The notes: generated by a model not told the origin, from the sequence alone. Shown: positions 37,698 through 48,229, counted from the stretch's first letter. The stretch: DNA of 64,000 bases from Bacteroidota bacterium (GCA_021780815.1 JAJXYC010000013.1:248001-312000); one strand, 5' to 3'. Made by a program: numbers and translations.

Positions 37698-39722
37698 TTA
37701 TTTTTGCTTTAAATAATTAATTTCATCACGCAGTTCAGCGGCGCGGTCAAAATCAAGTTCTTTTGCGGCTTTCTTCATTTCTTGGAAAAGTTGTTCAATT
37801 AATTCATTAAGTTGATTTTTATTTAATATATCATACATAGGGTCTTTAGCTTTGCGGTTTTGCTTTTCTTCAATTATTTTAGATTTTCGAGCAGAATTTG
37901 CATTATGAATATCAGCAACAGAAGTGGCATTTAAAATCTCTTCTATTGATTTATAAACAGTTTTAGGATTAATTTTATTAATTCGGTTGTATTCTTCTTG
38001 AATCTGCCTTCTGCGGTTTGTTTCGTCCATCACTCTTTGAATTGAATTTGTAATTTTATCTGCATATAAAATTACAAGACCTTCAACATTTCTTGCAGTT
38101 CTGCCTGCAATTTGTAATAATGAACGTTCGCTACGTAAGAAACCTTCTTTATCAGCATCGAGAACAGCAACTAATGATACTTCGGGCAAATCTAAGCCTT
38201 CTCTCAATAAATTTACACCAACAAGCACATCAAATTCTCCAAGCCTTAAATTTCTTATAATATCTACTCTTTGTAAAGCATCGACGTCTGAATGTATATA
38301 AGCAACTTTTGTATTAAAACTTTGGAGGTATTCTGCTAAATCTTCTGCCATTCTTTTAGTTAAAGTTGTAATCAATGTTCTTTGTTTCTTTTCTGCTCTT
38401 TTACGAATCTCAAAAGTTAAATCATCAACTTGATTTTTTAAAGGTCTAATTTCAATTTTTGGGTCTAATAAACCAGTTGGGCGAATAACTTGTTCAACAA
38501 AAACTCCATTTGATTTTTCCAATTCATAATCTCCGGGAGTTGCACTTACAAAAATTACTTGATTTAAAATGGATTCAAATTCTTCAAATTTTAATGGTCT
38601 ATTTTCAAGGGCTGATGGAAGTCTAAAGCCAAATTCTACTAAGTTCATTTTACGAGATCTATCACCATTATACATACCTCGTACTTGTGGTATTGAAATA
38701 TGACTTTCGTCAGCAACCAATAAGAAATCTTCTGGGAAATAATCAAAAATACAAATTGGTCTTTCGCCAGGCTTTCTACCTGATAAATGCATTGAATAAT
38801 TTTCTACCCCAGAGCAGTAACCTACTTCACGCATCATCTCCAAATCAAAAAGTGTTCTTTGCTCAAGCCTTTGTGCTTCAACGTATTTTTCTTGTAAACG
38901 TAATTCATTTAATCTATCAGATAATTCTTCTCTTATATTATTCATTGCTTTGTCTAACATTTCTTGGGATGTTACGAACAATTTTGCTGGATAGAGTGTG
39001 TATTCGTTGTGCAGTTCTAAAATTGTTCCTCGTAAAATTTCAATAGTTGATATTTTTTCAATTTCATTTCCAAATAATTCTATGCGAATTGCTGTTTTAT
39101 TTTCATAAGCAGGAACAATATCAATAATATCGCCCCGCACCCTATAAGAACCTCTTTGCAAGTCGTTGTCATTCCGATTATAATGCAATTCAGATAATCT
39201 TAATAATAATTTTTTTCTTGGAATTTCCATTCCAACTCTTAAAGTAAATAGGAATTTTTCGAACTCTTCTTTTTTACCGATACTATAAATACTGCTCACT
39301 GATGCTACCACAATCACATCTCGTCTGCCTTCAATTAATGCACTTGTTGCACGGAGTCGTAATCTATCAATTTCATCATTAATAGCAAAATCTTTTTCAA
39401 TATATGTATCCGAAGCTGGCATATAAGCTTCTGGTTGATAATAGTCGTAATATGAAATAAAATATTCAACAGCATTGTCAGGGAAAAATTGTTTGAATTC
39501 ACTGAAAAGTTGCGCTGCCAGTGTTTTATTTGGAGATAGGACTAATGTAGGTCTTTGAACTTTTTCAATTACATTAGATATTGTGAATGTCTTGCCTGAA
39601 CCTGTTACGCCAAGCAATACTTGAAATTTATCTCCCCGCTGAATTCCTTCGGTTAGTTCTGTAATTGCTTTTGGTTGGTCACCCGAAGGTTTGTAAGTTG
39701 AAACAAGTTTAAATTTATTCAT
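37698..39722 (-). CDS. uvrB: UvrABC system protein B
   Basis: UvrB is the damage-verification helicase-like core of nucleotide excision repair. Walker A GVTGSGKTF (about 38-46), the beta-hairpin region YYDYYQPEAYMP, the DESH box in LVADESHISIPQ, and helicase motifs in the C-terminal half are all present. A UVR motif at the C-terminus (AKELDFDRAAELRDEI) contacts UvrC. I start at ATG 39722 (MNKFKL); a further six in-frame residues upstream (to 39740) are not conserved. The 273 nt after its stop on the minus strand contain no gene that I can support. Confidence 0.97.
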   Translation of the reverse strand: MNKFKLVSTYKPSGDQPKAITELTEGIQRGDKFQVLLGVTGSGKTFTISNVIEKVQRPTLVLSPNKTLAAQLFSEFKQFFPDNAVEYFISYYDYYQPEAYMPASDTYIEKDFAINDEIDRLRLRATSALIEGRRDVIVVASVSSIYSIGKKEEFEKFLFTLRVGMEIPRKKLLLRLSELHYNRNDNDLQRGSYRVRGDIIDIVPAYENKTAIRIELFGNEIEKISTIEILRGTILELHNEYTLYPAKLFVTSQEMLDKAMNNIREELSDRLNELRLQEKYVEAQRLEQRTLFDLEMMREVGYCSGVENYSMHLSGRKPGERPICIFDYFPEDFLLVADESHISIPQVRGMYNGDRSRKMNLVEFGFRLPSALENRPLKFEEFESILNQVIFVSATPGDYELEKSNGVFVEQVIRPTGLLDPKIEIRPLKNQVDDLTFEIRKRAEKKQRTLITTLTKRMAEDLAEYLQSFNTKVAYIHSDVDALQRVDIIRNLRLGEFDVLVGVNLLREGLDLPEVSLVAVLDADKEGFLRSERSLLQIAGRTARNVEGLVILYADKITNSIQRVMDETNRRRQIQEEYNRINKINPKTVYKSIEEILNATSVADIHNANSARKSKIIEEKQNRKAKDPMYDILNKNQLNELIEQLFQEMKKAAKELDFDRAAELRDEINYLKQK

Positions 39723-39850
39723 ATTTATATTTCTGCACAATCAAGAACTTTAAAATTACAAAAATTGTTAATATTCATAGCAAAACAAGAGATTATTCGT
39801 AATTTCGTATTTACAATAATTAAATTTTGTTTTTAAAAAATTTTCAAGGT

Positions 39851-41008
39851 ATGGAAAAAAATCAATTAAACGATTCCGCATATTTTTTCTTTGTAATATT
39901 TAAACGATGGAAATTTTTACTTATTTTAACATTATTAGGGGGAATAATTTCAACGATTGTAGCTTTTAATTTGCAAAAGTGGTACGCATCAGGTTGTAAT
40001 TTAGTCCCTTCTACCTCAAGTCAAGAATCATCTGGCGGTGGTTCTGTTTTGTCTTCAGCGCTGAAAGAATTTGGTATTACAAAAATGTCTGGTTCTTCCA
40101 GTAGTGATGCATATTCATATTTAGTAATACTCAATAGTAGAACTGTTGTTGATTCATTAATAAATAGATTCAATTTAGATAAAGTTTATAATATTCCAAA
40201 ATCACAAATATCTAAATTAAGAGAAGCGTTTCTTGAAAATTTAGAAATAACATACGAAAAAGAAGGTAATTATACGATTACTATTTGGGATACAGATAGA
40301 AATAGAGCGGCAGAAATGGCAAATGCATACGTTGGTATTGCCAATGCTCATTTTATGGATGTTTTTAGACAAGATACAAAATTGAGTAAAGAATATTTTG
40401 ATGAAAGAGTAAAATCAATTGATAGTACTTTAAGTGATTTGGGGGCAAGATTAAATCTTTTTACTAAAAAGACTTTACTTTTTTCACCAGAACAACAAGG
40501 GCAAAGTATAGCACAGTCTCTTGCAGATATTAAATCTGAACAGATCAAATATGATATTTTCTACCAATATTATAAAAAGAATTTTGGAGAAAATGACCCA
40601 GTAGCACAAAATTATAAGCGATTATCGGAAGAAGTTGCACATCAAGTAAGTGATATGGAAAACAAACCAGGTTATGCAGGTAATTTTTCTTTATCTAATG
40701 CAACTGGTGTTGCAATAGATTATATGAGATTATATACGGAGTTTGAAACATACACAAAAGTTAGGTCTTTTTTAATTCCAATGATTGAAAAAATTCATAG
40801 TGATGAAATTAAACAAATCCAAAATTTACTTGTTGTGGACAAAGCTATCCCATCTGATAAAAAAGATAAACCCAGAAGGTCGTATATTATTGCTGGTTCT
40901 ACTTTTGGTACATTGGTTCTTGGTATAATTTTGATATTTATATTTAATTATTTTAAAGAACTTAAACTTCAGTTAAAATTATACGAACAGGATGGAATTA
41001 AAAAGTAA
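39851..41008 (+). CDS. Wzz/GumC-like chain-length determinant protein
   Basis: This is an inner-membrane polysaccharide co-polymerase. Two transmembrane helices frame the protein (about residues 20-40, FLLILTLLGGIISTIVAF-like, and about 345-370), with a long periplasmic, partly coiled region between them (AEMANAYVGIANAHF, LSKEYFDERVKSID). There is no C-terminal tyrosine kinase domain. The start at ATG 39851 puts the first helix in the usual place. The next gene, a polymerase/ligase-like membrane protein, overlaps its stop by 17 nt, supporting a shared role in surface polysaccharide assembly. Confidence 0.82.
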   Translation: MEKNQLNDSAYFFFVIFKRWKFLLILTLLGGIISTIVAFNLQKWYASGCNLVPSTSSQESSGGGSVLSSALKEFGITKMSGSSSSDAYSYLVILNSRTVVDSLINRFNLDKVYNIPKSQISKLREAFLENLEITYEKEGNYTITIWDTDRNRAAEMANAYVGIANAHFMDVFRQDTKLSKEYFDERVKSIDSTLSDLGARLNLFTKKTLLFSPEQQGQSIAQSLADIKSEQIKYDIFYQYYKKNFGENDPVAQNYKRLSEEVAHQVSDMENKPGYAGNFSLSNATGVAIDYMRLYTEFETYTKVRSFLIPMIEKIHSDEIKQIQNLLVVDKAIPSDKKDKPRRSYIIAGSTFGTLVLGIILIFIFNYFKELKLQLKLYEQDGIKK

Positions 41009-42287
41009 TAAGTTCCAAAAATATTGGCTTCATTCGGTAATATTGTTGTCTCCAATTTACTTTCGCTCTTCGGGAGTTGAAGGTATTTCTTTTGTGGATA
41101 TTTTTTCAGCAGTATTCTTTTTTGGAACACTTGTTTTTTGGTTATTTTGGACGATTTTTGTTCAAAAGAAAAATATTTTTCGCAATAGGATAGATTTCTT
41201 TTTAATTCTTTTTTTTGTTCTTGCATTAGGAAATGTTACTTTATCTATGCTAAATGGTGTTCAATTTCTTGATACAATGCGAGAATACGTAGTAATATTT
41301 TTAATTCTATATTACTTTCCAATTAGAGAAAATTTTAACAACGAAAAAGACTTAAAGCTACTTCTATATAATCTTTCTTTTACCGTTTTAATAGATGATT
41401 TAGGGCAATTCTATGATTATTATGTTGGTATTAGTCAAGGAATACAATACGCTTATCAAATCGTTACTGCTGTGAGAATAAATCAAACTATATTTACTTT
41501 TACTATAATAACGGGTATTATGTTTGTTTTATTCCCACAAAAAATGATTTCAAGGCTTTGGATTATTATTGTTATTTCAATTACTTCAGTTGCGTTAATT
41601 ACAACTTTTTCTCGTGCATTTTGGGTATTAGTGCTTTTTTCAATTGTTTTTCTTTTATTCTTCCTACCATTTAAGCAAAAAATTCTACTATCTATTACCA
41701 CATTATCAGCCGCAATTATAATTACTTTTGTAATAACGACTTATTTCCAAGATAAAGCCCAGATTGTTTTTAAAGTTATTGAAAACAGATTGGAATCATC
41801 GGAACAAGGGAAAAAGGATGTATCATTGAGAGTGAGATTAGTTGAATACAATGCTCTTTTTCACAAAATAAAAGAAAATCCTTTACAAGGAAATGGCTTT
41901 TTTAAGCCGTTTGTATTTTATAATATTATTGAACAAGTAGAAGCCCGAACCATAACAGTGCACAACGGGTATTTGTACATAATTTATAGGCTGGGTATTC
42001 CAATGGCGTTAATTTTCTTTTCTTTTTATTTCTATTTTGCAATTAAATCTGTATTGGTGATTTATAAGATAAAATCAGAAGAAATGTTTTATAAATTTAT
42101 TGCAATAGCTGGATTTATAGGTTTATTTATTCTACTGGCGGCGGATATGACGAGTTCGCAATTTATTTATAGAGATGGAACAATTGTTTTTGCATTAAGC
42201 AGTGCCTTTATTGAAATATCATATAAAAAGATGAAATCTATTAGTGTAAGTGATAATACAGAAAATACCGATGTGTTATCTAATTAG
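40992..42287 (+). CDS. O-antigen ligase/polymerase-like integral membrane protein
   Basis: This is a 431-aa protein with about ten hydrophobic helices and a large extracytoplasmic loop in the C-terminal half containing ENPLQGNGFF and a following TVHNGYLYIIYRLG. That pattern (GxG followed by HNxYL) is typical of the Wzy_C/WaaL family that polymerises or ligates lipid-linked glycans. It overlaps the Wzz-like gene. Which of ligase or polymerase it is cannot be told from one sequence. Confidence 0.8.
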   Translation: MELKSNKFQKYWLHSVILLSPIYFRSSGVEGISFVDIFSAVFFFGTLVFWLFWTIFVQKKNIFRNRIDFFLILFFVLALGNVTLSMLNGVQFLDTMREYVVIFLILYYFPIRENFNNEKDLKLLLYNLSFTVLIDDLGQFYDYYVGISQGIQYAYQIVTAVRINQTIFTFTIITGIMFVLFPQKMISRLWIIIVISITSVALITTFSRAFWVLVLFSIVFLLFFLPFKQKILLSITTLSAAIIITFVITTYFQDKAQIVFKVIENRLESSEQGKKDVSLRVRLVEYNALFHKIKENPLQGNGFFKPFVFYNIIEQVEARTITVHNGYLYIIYRLGIPMALIFFSFYFYFAIKSVLVIYKIKSEEMFYKFIAIAGFIGLFILLAADMTSSQFIYRDGTIVFALSSAFIEISYKKMKSISVSDNTENTDVLSN

Positions 42288-42311
42288 ATTTGTTGGTTTT
42301 TGAGGTTTTTT

Positions 42312-44162
42312 ATGAAATATAGAAAGATAATTAATGATTCAAGCACGGAATTAAACTTTGGCGACCCTTCAAGAGTTAAATTTTTTAATTTTCTTCTCGT
42401 TTTTATATTTCTATTGTTTTTAGGTAGATTAATCCAATTGCAATTAATATCAAGTGAGAAATATAAAATATTTAGTGAAGCGCAGGCAATAAAAAAGATA
42501 AGGTTAATTCCTCCTCGTGGTCAAATTTACGATTTGCATGGGAAACTTTTAGTGCATAATCAAGCATCTTATAATCTTACAATAACACCAGCAAGTTTCG
42601 ATTCCATTTCGTTTAAGATATTAACTTCCATTGTTAGCAATTTAGATACAAATTTAATTTTAAAGGCTTTTGAGTTAAAGAAAAAATTTGAAAAATATAC
42701 CCCTTATGTTGTTTCACATGATTTAGATTTTGAGACTGTTTCTTTAGTTCAAGAATATCAAGAATTTTTAAACGGAGTATCAGTAGAGATAGAAGGAAAG
42801 CGTCTTTATCAAGATTCTGTGAGAATGCCTCATATATTGGGATATATCAGACAAATTAGTGATGAGCAGTTAAAAACTTATCCTTATTACCAAGCGGGTG
42901 ATTTGATTGGGCAAGTTGGGTTAGAAAAACAATATGATGACCAATTGAAAGGGACAGAAGGTTATGAAATTGTTGCTTTTAATCGAAAAGGGGAGCGAGT
43001 AAAAAAAATATTTGATTTAGGTTTCCAAGATCAAGCACCAATTGGTGGGGCTAATTTATATTTAGGGATTGATTTTGATTTACAATATTATGCTGAAAAA
43101 CTATTGGACGGGAAAAGAGGTGCAATTGTTGGAATAGATCCCAGAAATGGCGAAATTCGCTTTCTTGTAAGTAAACCTGATTATTCACCGGATATTTTTA
43201 ATGGTAAACTATCGCCCGAAGATGCAGAATATTTATTCCAAAACCCAAGCCATCCACTTATGAATAGGGCAATTCAAGGAACTTATCCGCCAGGTTCTAC
43301 TTGGAAAATGCTTATGGCTATTGCAGGTTTACAAGAAGGAGTGATTTCTCCTACTTCAACTTTTTATTGTGGGGGTGGTTTCCATTTTGGAAATAGAGTT
43401 GTAAAGTGCCATAGTAATCACGGTAACATAAGTGTTCTAAACGCTATACAAGTTAGTTGTAACCCATTTTTCTCTCAATTAGCACTAAAAGAAGGAATTG
43501 ATGTTTTTAGCAAATGGGGAAATTTGTTTGGTTTTGGGAAACAAACAGGCATAGATTTATCAAATGAAAGTAAAGGGGTATTTCCAGATAAAGAATGGCT
43601 TAAAAAATTTGATAAAAGCGAGACTTCTTATGCTGGAAAACTTTTAAATTTTGGCATTGGTCAAGGTGAAATAAACGTAACTCCAATTCAGATGGCTCAA
43701 TATATTGCAGCTGTGGCAAATCGTGGTGTTATTAACCAGCCCCATATAGTGCGAGAGATTGAAAATCAATTTACTCATCAACGAGAAAAAGTTTCTTATC
43801 AAACACGCAAACTTCCAATTGATGATTGGATATTTGATATAATACATAAAGCAATGTATTATGTGGTTAATGTGCCTGGTGGAACTGGTATAGATGCCGC
43901 ATTACCAGGAATAAAAGTATGTGGTAAAACAGGTACAGCACAAAATCCAGGTGGAAAAGATCACTCGTGGTTTGTTTGCTTTGCTCCTATGGAAAAACCT
44001 GAAATTGCAGTTGTTGTAATTGTTGAAAATGCAGGATTTGGTGCAGCTGTTGCTGCACCTATTGCAAAAGATATTTTAATGAAGTATTTTCATATTGATA
44101 GAAAGCCGACTTCGGATTCGCTTTCTGTTAAAAATAATAAGCCAATTCCTACTGCCGATTAA
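42312..44162 (+). CDS. mrdA: Penicillin-binding protein 2 (elongasome transpeptidase)
   Basis: PBP2 is a monofunctional class B transpeptidase for side-wall peptidoglycan. One N-terminal membrane helix (about 22-40) is followed by the dimerisation/pedestal domain with PPRGQIYDLHGKLL. The transpeptidase domain carries SxxK as GSTWKMLMAIAG, SxN as VSCNPF and KTG as CGKTGTAQNPGG. Length (about 616 aa) matches PBP2 rather than FtsI. I take ATG 42312; a TTG at 42300 is an alternative. It is 24 nt from the polymer-ligase-like gene. No rodA is seen next to it. Confidence 0.93.
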   Translation: MKYRKIINDSSTELNFGDPSRVKFFNFLLVFIFLLFLGRLIQLQLISSEKYKIFSEAQAIKKIRLIPPRGQIYDLHGKLLVHNQASYNLTITPASFDSISFKILTSIVSNLDTNLILKAFELKKKFEKYTPYVVSHDLDFETVSLVQEYQEFLNGVSVEIEGKRLYQDSVRMPHILGYIRQISDEQLKTYPYYQAGDLIGQVGLEKQYDDQLKGTEGYEIVAFNRKGERVKKIFDLGFQDQAPIGGANLYLGIDFDLQYYAEKLLDGKRGAIVGIDPRNGEIRFLVSKPDYSPDIFNGKLSPEDAEYLFQNPSHPLMNRAIQGTYPPGSTWKMLMAIAGLQEGVISPTSTFYCGGGFHFGNRVVKCHSNHGNISVLNAIQVSCNPFFSQLALKEGIDVFSKWGNLFGFGKQTGIDLSNESKGVFPDKEWLKKFDKSETSYAGKLLNFGIGQGEINVTPIQMAQYIAAVANRGVINQPHIVREIENQFTHQREKVSYQTRKLPIDDWIFDIIHKAMYYVVNVPGGTGIDAALPGIKVCGKTGTAQNPGGKDHSWFVCFAPMEKPEIAVVVIVENAGFGAAVAAPIAKDILMKYFHIDRKPTSDSLSVKNNKPIPTAD

Positions 44163-44167
44163 AAGAC

Positions 44168-45433
44168 TTATATAAGTATTTCAATTTCTTTTTGTAACCA
44201 TAACTTTAAATTTTCTTCTGTTACTTTTTCTATAATTTCGTTTGCAAATGCTTTTAATAAGAGAGATTTGCTTTCCTCAACTCCAATACCACGTGAAGTT
44301 AAATAGAAAAGTTCTTCTTCTTGTAAAAAGCCAGAAGTTGCCCCGTGAGAGCATTTCACGTCATCTGCATATATTTCAAGTGCGGGTTTGGTATATATTG
44401 AAGCATCTTTGGTAACTAAAATATTTTTATTTGATTGATAAGCATCAGTTTTTTGCGCATCTTTTTGAACTAGAATTTTACCGTTAAAAATTCCTCTTGA
44501 TTTATCCTGCATTATACCTTTCAATTGTTGATTGCTATGGCAATTAGGCTTATTATGGGTCATTAAAATATGATTATCTATGATATCATTACCATTTGGC
44601 AAATAAAGTCCGTATATTACGGATTGAATTCCTGTGGCATCTAAGCTATTTCTGATAAAATTCCTAATGAAATTGCCTCTTAATGAAAAGATATGAAATT
44701 GCAAATTACTATCTTTTAATTGTTGTAGTGAAATATTGTTGATTAAATAGTTATCATCGTTTTCAATCATATATATTTTTACTTGTGCATTTTCTTTTAT
44801 TTCAAATTCAAGTAATTGATTTATAAATACTTTTTTTTGATTTGTATTTAAGTAATATATAAAAATTGAAGTTTCTACATTCTTATCAACTGAAATGTGT
44901 AACTTTGAATTTACAAATGAGTTGCTTGTTTCTCCAGATGCGGCAAGTATAATGGTTGTTGGATTAGAATTTGAAACTATATTGATTTTATTTGATTTGG
45001 GTGCTAATGATTGATTTATTTTATAAAATATATCGTTGTTTAAAGAGGCTTTCATTTGACCATCTGGGAAATTATCGCTAATGTTATTAAAAATATCATC
45101 ATTGATTTCTAACTTAACATCTCCCAAATTAATTGATTCATTTTCTGCAAAAATTCCATTACAAAAAGTAAATATATTTGAATTTTCAGGGATGTAAGAA
45201 TTACTTTTCTTTTTTGTGAAAGATGTAATATCAAGTTGTGGATTAGCAATTAATTCAAAATCATTGTTATAAAGAAAATTAATTGGGGTATATTTCCAAT
45301 CTTCATTTTTTAAATTTGGGAGCCCTTCTTTTTCAAATTCTTTAAAAGTAGTGCGACGCTCCTCTAAGTTTTGAAAATTATATTTTGCTAATATATTTTC
45401 AAAATTATTTATTAAATATTCTTTGAAAGACAT
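44168..45433 (-). CDS. sufD: Fe-S cluster assembly scaffold protein SufD
   Basis: SufD is the beta-helical partner of SufB in the SufBC2D scaffold for iron-sulfur clusters. The 421-aa protein has the family's variable N-terminus (WKYTPINFLYN) and a conserved C-terminal half (KSRGIFNGKILVQKDAQKTDAYQSN, split here, then CSHGATSGFLQEEELFYLTSRGI) containing the His in CSHGAT. It is the last gene of sufB-sufC-sufD on this strand. SufS and SufE/SufU are not in the window. Confidence 0.95.
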   Translation of the reverse strand: MSFKEYLINNFENILAKYNFQNLEERRTTFKEFEKEGLPNLKNEDWKYTPINFLYNNDFELIANPQLDITSFTKKKSNSYIPENSNIFTFCNGIFAENESINLGDVKLEINDDIFNNISDNFPDGQMKASLNNDIFYKINQSLAPKSNKINIVSNSNPTTIILAASGETSNSFVNSKLHISVDKNVETSIFIYYLNTNQKKVFINQLLEFEIKENAQVKIYMIENDDNYLINNISLQQLKDSNLQFHIFSLRGNFIRNFIRNSLDATGIQSVIYGLYLPNGNDIIDNHILMTHNKPNCHSNQQLKGIMQDKSRGIFNGKILVQKDAQKTDAYQSNKNILVTKDASIYTKPALEIYADDVKCSHGATSGFLQEEELFYLTSRGIGVEESKSLLLKAFANEIIEKVTEENLKLWLQKEIEILI

Positions 45434-45463
45434 TTATTTCCTTTAAGTTAAATGATAATGTGA

Positions 45464-46219
45464 TTATGACAATTCATCTTTAATCCAATCGTAGCCACGT
45501 TCTTCTAATTCCATTGCAAGTTCTTTAGTACCGGATTTTACAATTTTACCTTTGTATAAAATATGTACAAAATCAGGAACAATATAATTTAAAAGCCTTT
45601 GATAATGTGTGATAACTAAAAATGAATTATTTTTATTTTTTAAAGCATTCACACCGTCTGCAACGATTCGCAAGGCATCTATATCCAACCCCGAATCGGT
45701 TTCATCTAAAATAGCAAGTTTAGGTTCAAGCATAGCCATTTGAAAAATTTCGTTTCTTTTTTTCTCACCACCTGAAAAGCCTTCATTAACAGCACGAGAA
45801 AAGAATTTTGGGTCAATTTCCACAATTTTTGCTTTTTCACGCATTAATTTTAAGAACTCTGCTGGTTCGTAAGGTTCTAAACCTTTATATTTACGATGCT
45901 CATTTAGAGCAACTCTTAAAAAATTAATATTAGTTACACCTGGTATTTCAACGGGATATTGAAAAGCTAAGAACAAACCCTCACGTGAACGAATTTCTGT
46001 TTCCATCTCTAACAAATTTTTTGAATCGAACTCAATAGTTCCATCAGTAACAATGTATTGTTTATTTCCAGCAAGCACTGAGGCAAGAGTAGTTTTACCT
46101 GAACCATTTGGTCCCATAATTGCATGGACTTCACCAGGATTAATTTCCAAATTAATACCATGCAATATTTTATTGCCATTAATATTAGCTTTTAAATTTT
46201 GAATTTTTAATAAAGACAT
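45464..46219 (-). CDS. sufC: Fe-S cluster assembly ATPase SufC
   Basis: This is an ABC-type ATPase that powers SufBC2D. Walker A GPNGSGKTT, the Q-loop in FLAFQYPVEIPG, the signature EGFSGGEKKRNEI and Walker B LAILDETDSGLD are present. The start at ATG 46219 (MSLLKIQN) is chosen because the 12 residues of the longer frame are not conserved. About 251 aa is typical. It lies between sufB and sufD. Confidence 0.97.
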   Translation of the reverse strand: MSLLKIQNLKANINGNKILHGINLEINPGEVHAIMGPNGSGKTTLASVLAGNKQYIVTDGTIEFDSKNLLEMETEIRSREGLFLAFQYPVEIPGVTNINFLRVALNEHRKYKGLEPYEPAEFLKLMREKAKIVEIDPKFFSRAVNEGFSGGEKKRNEIFQMAMLEPKLAILDETDSGLDIDALRIVADGVNALKNKNNSFLVITHYQRLLNYIVPDFVHILYKGKIVKSGTKELAMELEERGYDWIKDELS

Positions 46220-46259
46220 AAAATTCCTATATTTTTCTAAATTAAAATAAATCAATTAA

Positions 46260-47708
46260 TTAACCGACACTTCCTTCTAAACTTATTTGCAAAAGTTTCT
46301 GAGCTTCCACTGCAAACTCCATTGGGAGTTGCATAATAACTTCACGAGCATAACCATTGACAATCATCCCAACAGCGTCTTCGGTAGTAATGCCTCTTTG
46401 GTTTAAATAAAAAATTGCTTCATCTGAAATTTTAGAGGTTGTCGCTTCGTGTTCCACAATTGCTGTGTTGTTTTCAACTTCAATGTACGGGAATGTATGA
46501 GCACCACATTTATCGCCAATTAAAAGAGAATCGCATTGTGTATAATTGCGAGTATTATTTGCTTTTTTATTTATTTTGACAAGCCCTCTATAGCTGTTAT
46601 CGCTAAAACCTGCTGAAATACCTTTTGAAACAATTCTACTGTGAGTGTTGTCGCCGAGGTGAATCATCTTTGTACCTGTATCTGCTTGTTGATAATTATT
46701 TGTCATTGCTACCGAGTAAAATTCACCAGTGGAATTATTTCCTTTTAAAATACAAGATGGATATTTCCAAGTTATAGCAGAACCTGTTTCTACTTGTGTC
46801 CAAGATATTTTTGAATTATCGCCATCACAGATTCCACGCTTTGTAACAAAATTATAAATACCTCCTTTGCCTTCTTTATCGCCAGGATACCAATTTTGAA
46901 CTGTTGAGTATTTAATTTCTGCATTTTCATGGGCAAAAAGTTCAACAACAGCGGCATGCAACTGGTTCTCATCTCTCATTGGAGCGGTGCATCCTTCTAA
47001 ATAACTTACATAAGATCCTTCATCTGCTATTATCAAAGTTCTTTCAAATTGACCAGTTTGAGAGGCATTTATTCTAAAATATGTTGATAACTCCATTGGG
47101 CAACGTGTCCCTTTGGGAATATAAACAAATGAGCCATCAGAAAAAACTGCGGCATTTAAAGCGGCAAAGTAATTATCTGTATAAGGGACTACACTACCTA
47201 AATATTTTTTAATTAAATCTGGGTGTTCTTGAATTGCTTCACTGATTGAGCAAAAAATAATTCCCACTTCGGCTAATTTATCTTTGAAAGTCGTTGCAAC
47301 TGAAATACTATCCATTACAGCATCTACGGCAATACCTGCAAGAAGTTTTTGTTCTTCTAACGGGATACCTAATTTATTGTATGTATCACGAATTTCTGGG
47401 TCTATTTCATCTAAATTTTTTGGCTTAGATGAATTTTTTGGTGCCGCATAATAATAAATTGATTGGTAATCAATTGGTGGGTATTTAACTTTTTGCCAAT
47501 TTGGCTCTTTCATAGTTTTCCAGTGGTTATACGCTCTTAATCGCCAATCAAGCATAAATTTAGGTTCTTTTTTCTTTTCCGATATGAACTTTATTATTTC
47601 TTCGTTTAATCCAATTGGCGAATATTCTTGTTCTATGTCAGTAACAAAGCCATATTTGTATTCGCTTTGGGTTAATTTTTCTATTAAATTATTTTCTTGC
47701 TCAGCCAT
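46260..47708 (-). CDS. sufB: Fe-S cluster assembly scaffold protein SufB
   Basis: SufB is the main scaffold on which Suf clusters are built. The 482-aa sequence carries the standard blocks [40 protein letters not shown] and the C-terminal [18 protein letters not shown] with the cluster-related Cys. It starts 18 nt downstream of the Rrf2 regulator gene, so the regulator and sufBCD form one operon. A purine-rich AGAGG precedes the start. Confidence 0.97.
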   Translation of the reverse strand: MAEQENNLIEKLTQSEYKYGFVTDIEQEYSPIGLNEEIIKFISEKKKEPKFMLDWRLRAYNHWKTMKEPNWQKVKYPPIDYQSIYYYAAPKNSSKPKNLDEIDPEIRDTYNKLGIPLEEQKLLAGIAVDAVMDSISVATTFKDKLAEVGIIFCSISEAIQEHPDLIKKYLGSVVPYTDNYFAALNAAVFSDGSFVYIPKGTRCPMELSTYFRINASQTGQFERTLIIADEGSYVSYLEGCTAPMRDENQLHAAVVELFAHENAEIKYSTVQNWYPGDKEGKGGIYNFVTKRGICDGDNSKISWTQVETGSAITWKYPSCILKGNNSTGEFYSVAMTNNYQQADTGTKMIHLGDNTHSRIVSKGISAGFSDNSYRGLVKINKKANNTRNYTQCDSLLIGDKCGAHTFPYIEVENNTAIVEHEATTSKISDEAIFYLNQRGITTEDAVGMIVNGYAREVIMQLPMEFAVEAQKLLQISLEGSVG

Positions 47709-47726
47709 TTATAGCCTCTTTTGTGT

Positions 47727-48179
47727 TCATAGTATATCACTCAATTTTATTGATTTTAAAAGAATCTCTATTTTTTTTTGGATTTCAAATAATGGTTTTT
47801 GAATATTACAAGTTCCATTTAGTTTGCAAAATTTACTTACTTGTTCATCAAATGAAAAACTTGTATCTATTTTAAGTTTTTTGTGATTTAAAGTATCAAG
47901 ACAATCTATTATTGATGGGTAAACGCCCATTCCAACAAAAAATTCTAACAATGTTAATTCATTAATTCTTGTATTTAATGAATAACCTCCATTTGCACCA
48001 TTCTGAGATTGAATTAATCCAATTTTCATTAATCTTTGTAATGATTTTGCTGTAAATTGATATGGTATGCCGGCAATCTTTGATATTTCTTTGGCGGAAA
48101 GAAAAGTATTTGACTTTTTATCATTTAAAGTCTTTATAGCCATTAAGGCATATTCTATATTCTTTGGAATTTTTAACAT
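47727..48179 (-). CDS. Rrf2-family regulator, probable Fe-S-sensing repressor of suf
   Basis: This is a winged-helix transcription factor of the Rrf2 family (IscR, NsrR, SufR-like functions). The N-terminal reading head is seen in YALMAIKTL and ISKIAGIPYQFTAKSLQRLMKIGL, and the wing in NGANGGYSLN. Three cysteines at 93, 118 and 124 (C-x24-C-x5-C) could bind an iron-sulfur cluster, although the spacing differs from IscR. Because it is the first gene of the suf operon, autoregulation by cluster demand is likely by inference. An inverted repeat lies about 30-50 nt upstream. Confidence 0.88.
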   Translation of the reverse strand: MLKIPKNIEYALMAIKTLNDKKSNTFLSAKEISKIAGIPYQFTAKSLQRLMKIGLIQSQNGANGGYSLNTRINELTLLEFFVGMGVYPSIIDCLDTLNHKKLKIDTSFSFDEQVSKFCKLNGTCNIQKPLFEIQKKIEILLKSIKLSDIL

Positions 48180-48207
48180 ATCAATTTAAAATTAAATTAT
48201 TAACGAA

Positions 48208-48229
48208 ATTAAAATCCGACTATTTTAAT
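48208..48229. promoter_or_regulatory. Possible operator (inverted repeat) for the Rrf2-suf operon
   Basis: ATTAAAAT (48208-48215) and ATTTTAAT (48222-48229) form a perfect 8-bp inverted repeat separated by CCGACT, 29-50 nt before the Rrf2 start codon. Position and symmetry suit a dimeric Rrf2 protein, but AT-rich arms can arise by chance. Confidence 0.25.

Noticed and set aside
37623..37712. A 29-codon hydrophobic ORF on the plus strand near the end of uvrB
   Set aside because: It overlaps the convergent uvrB end, lacks a ribosome site and could occur by chance in AT-rich DNA.
39170..39180. A GTCATTCC match inside uvrB as a further REP arm
   Set aside because: Only the first eight or so bases match and it lies within conserved coding sequence, so it is a chance hit.
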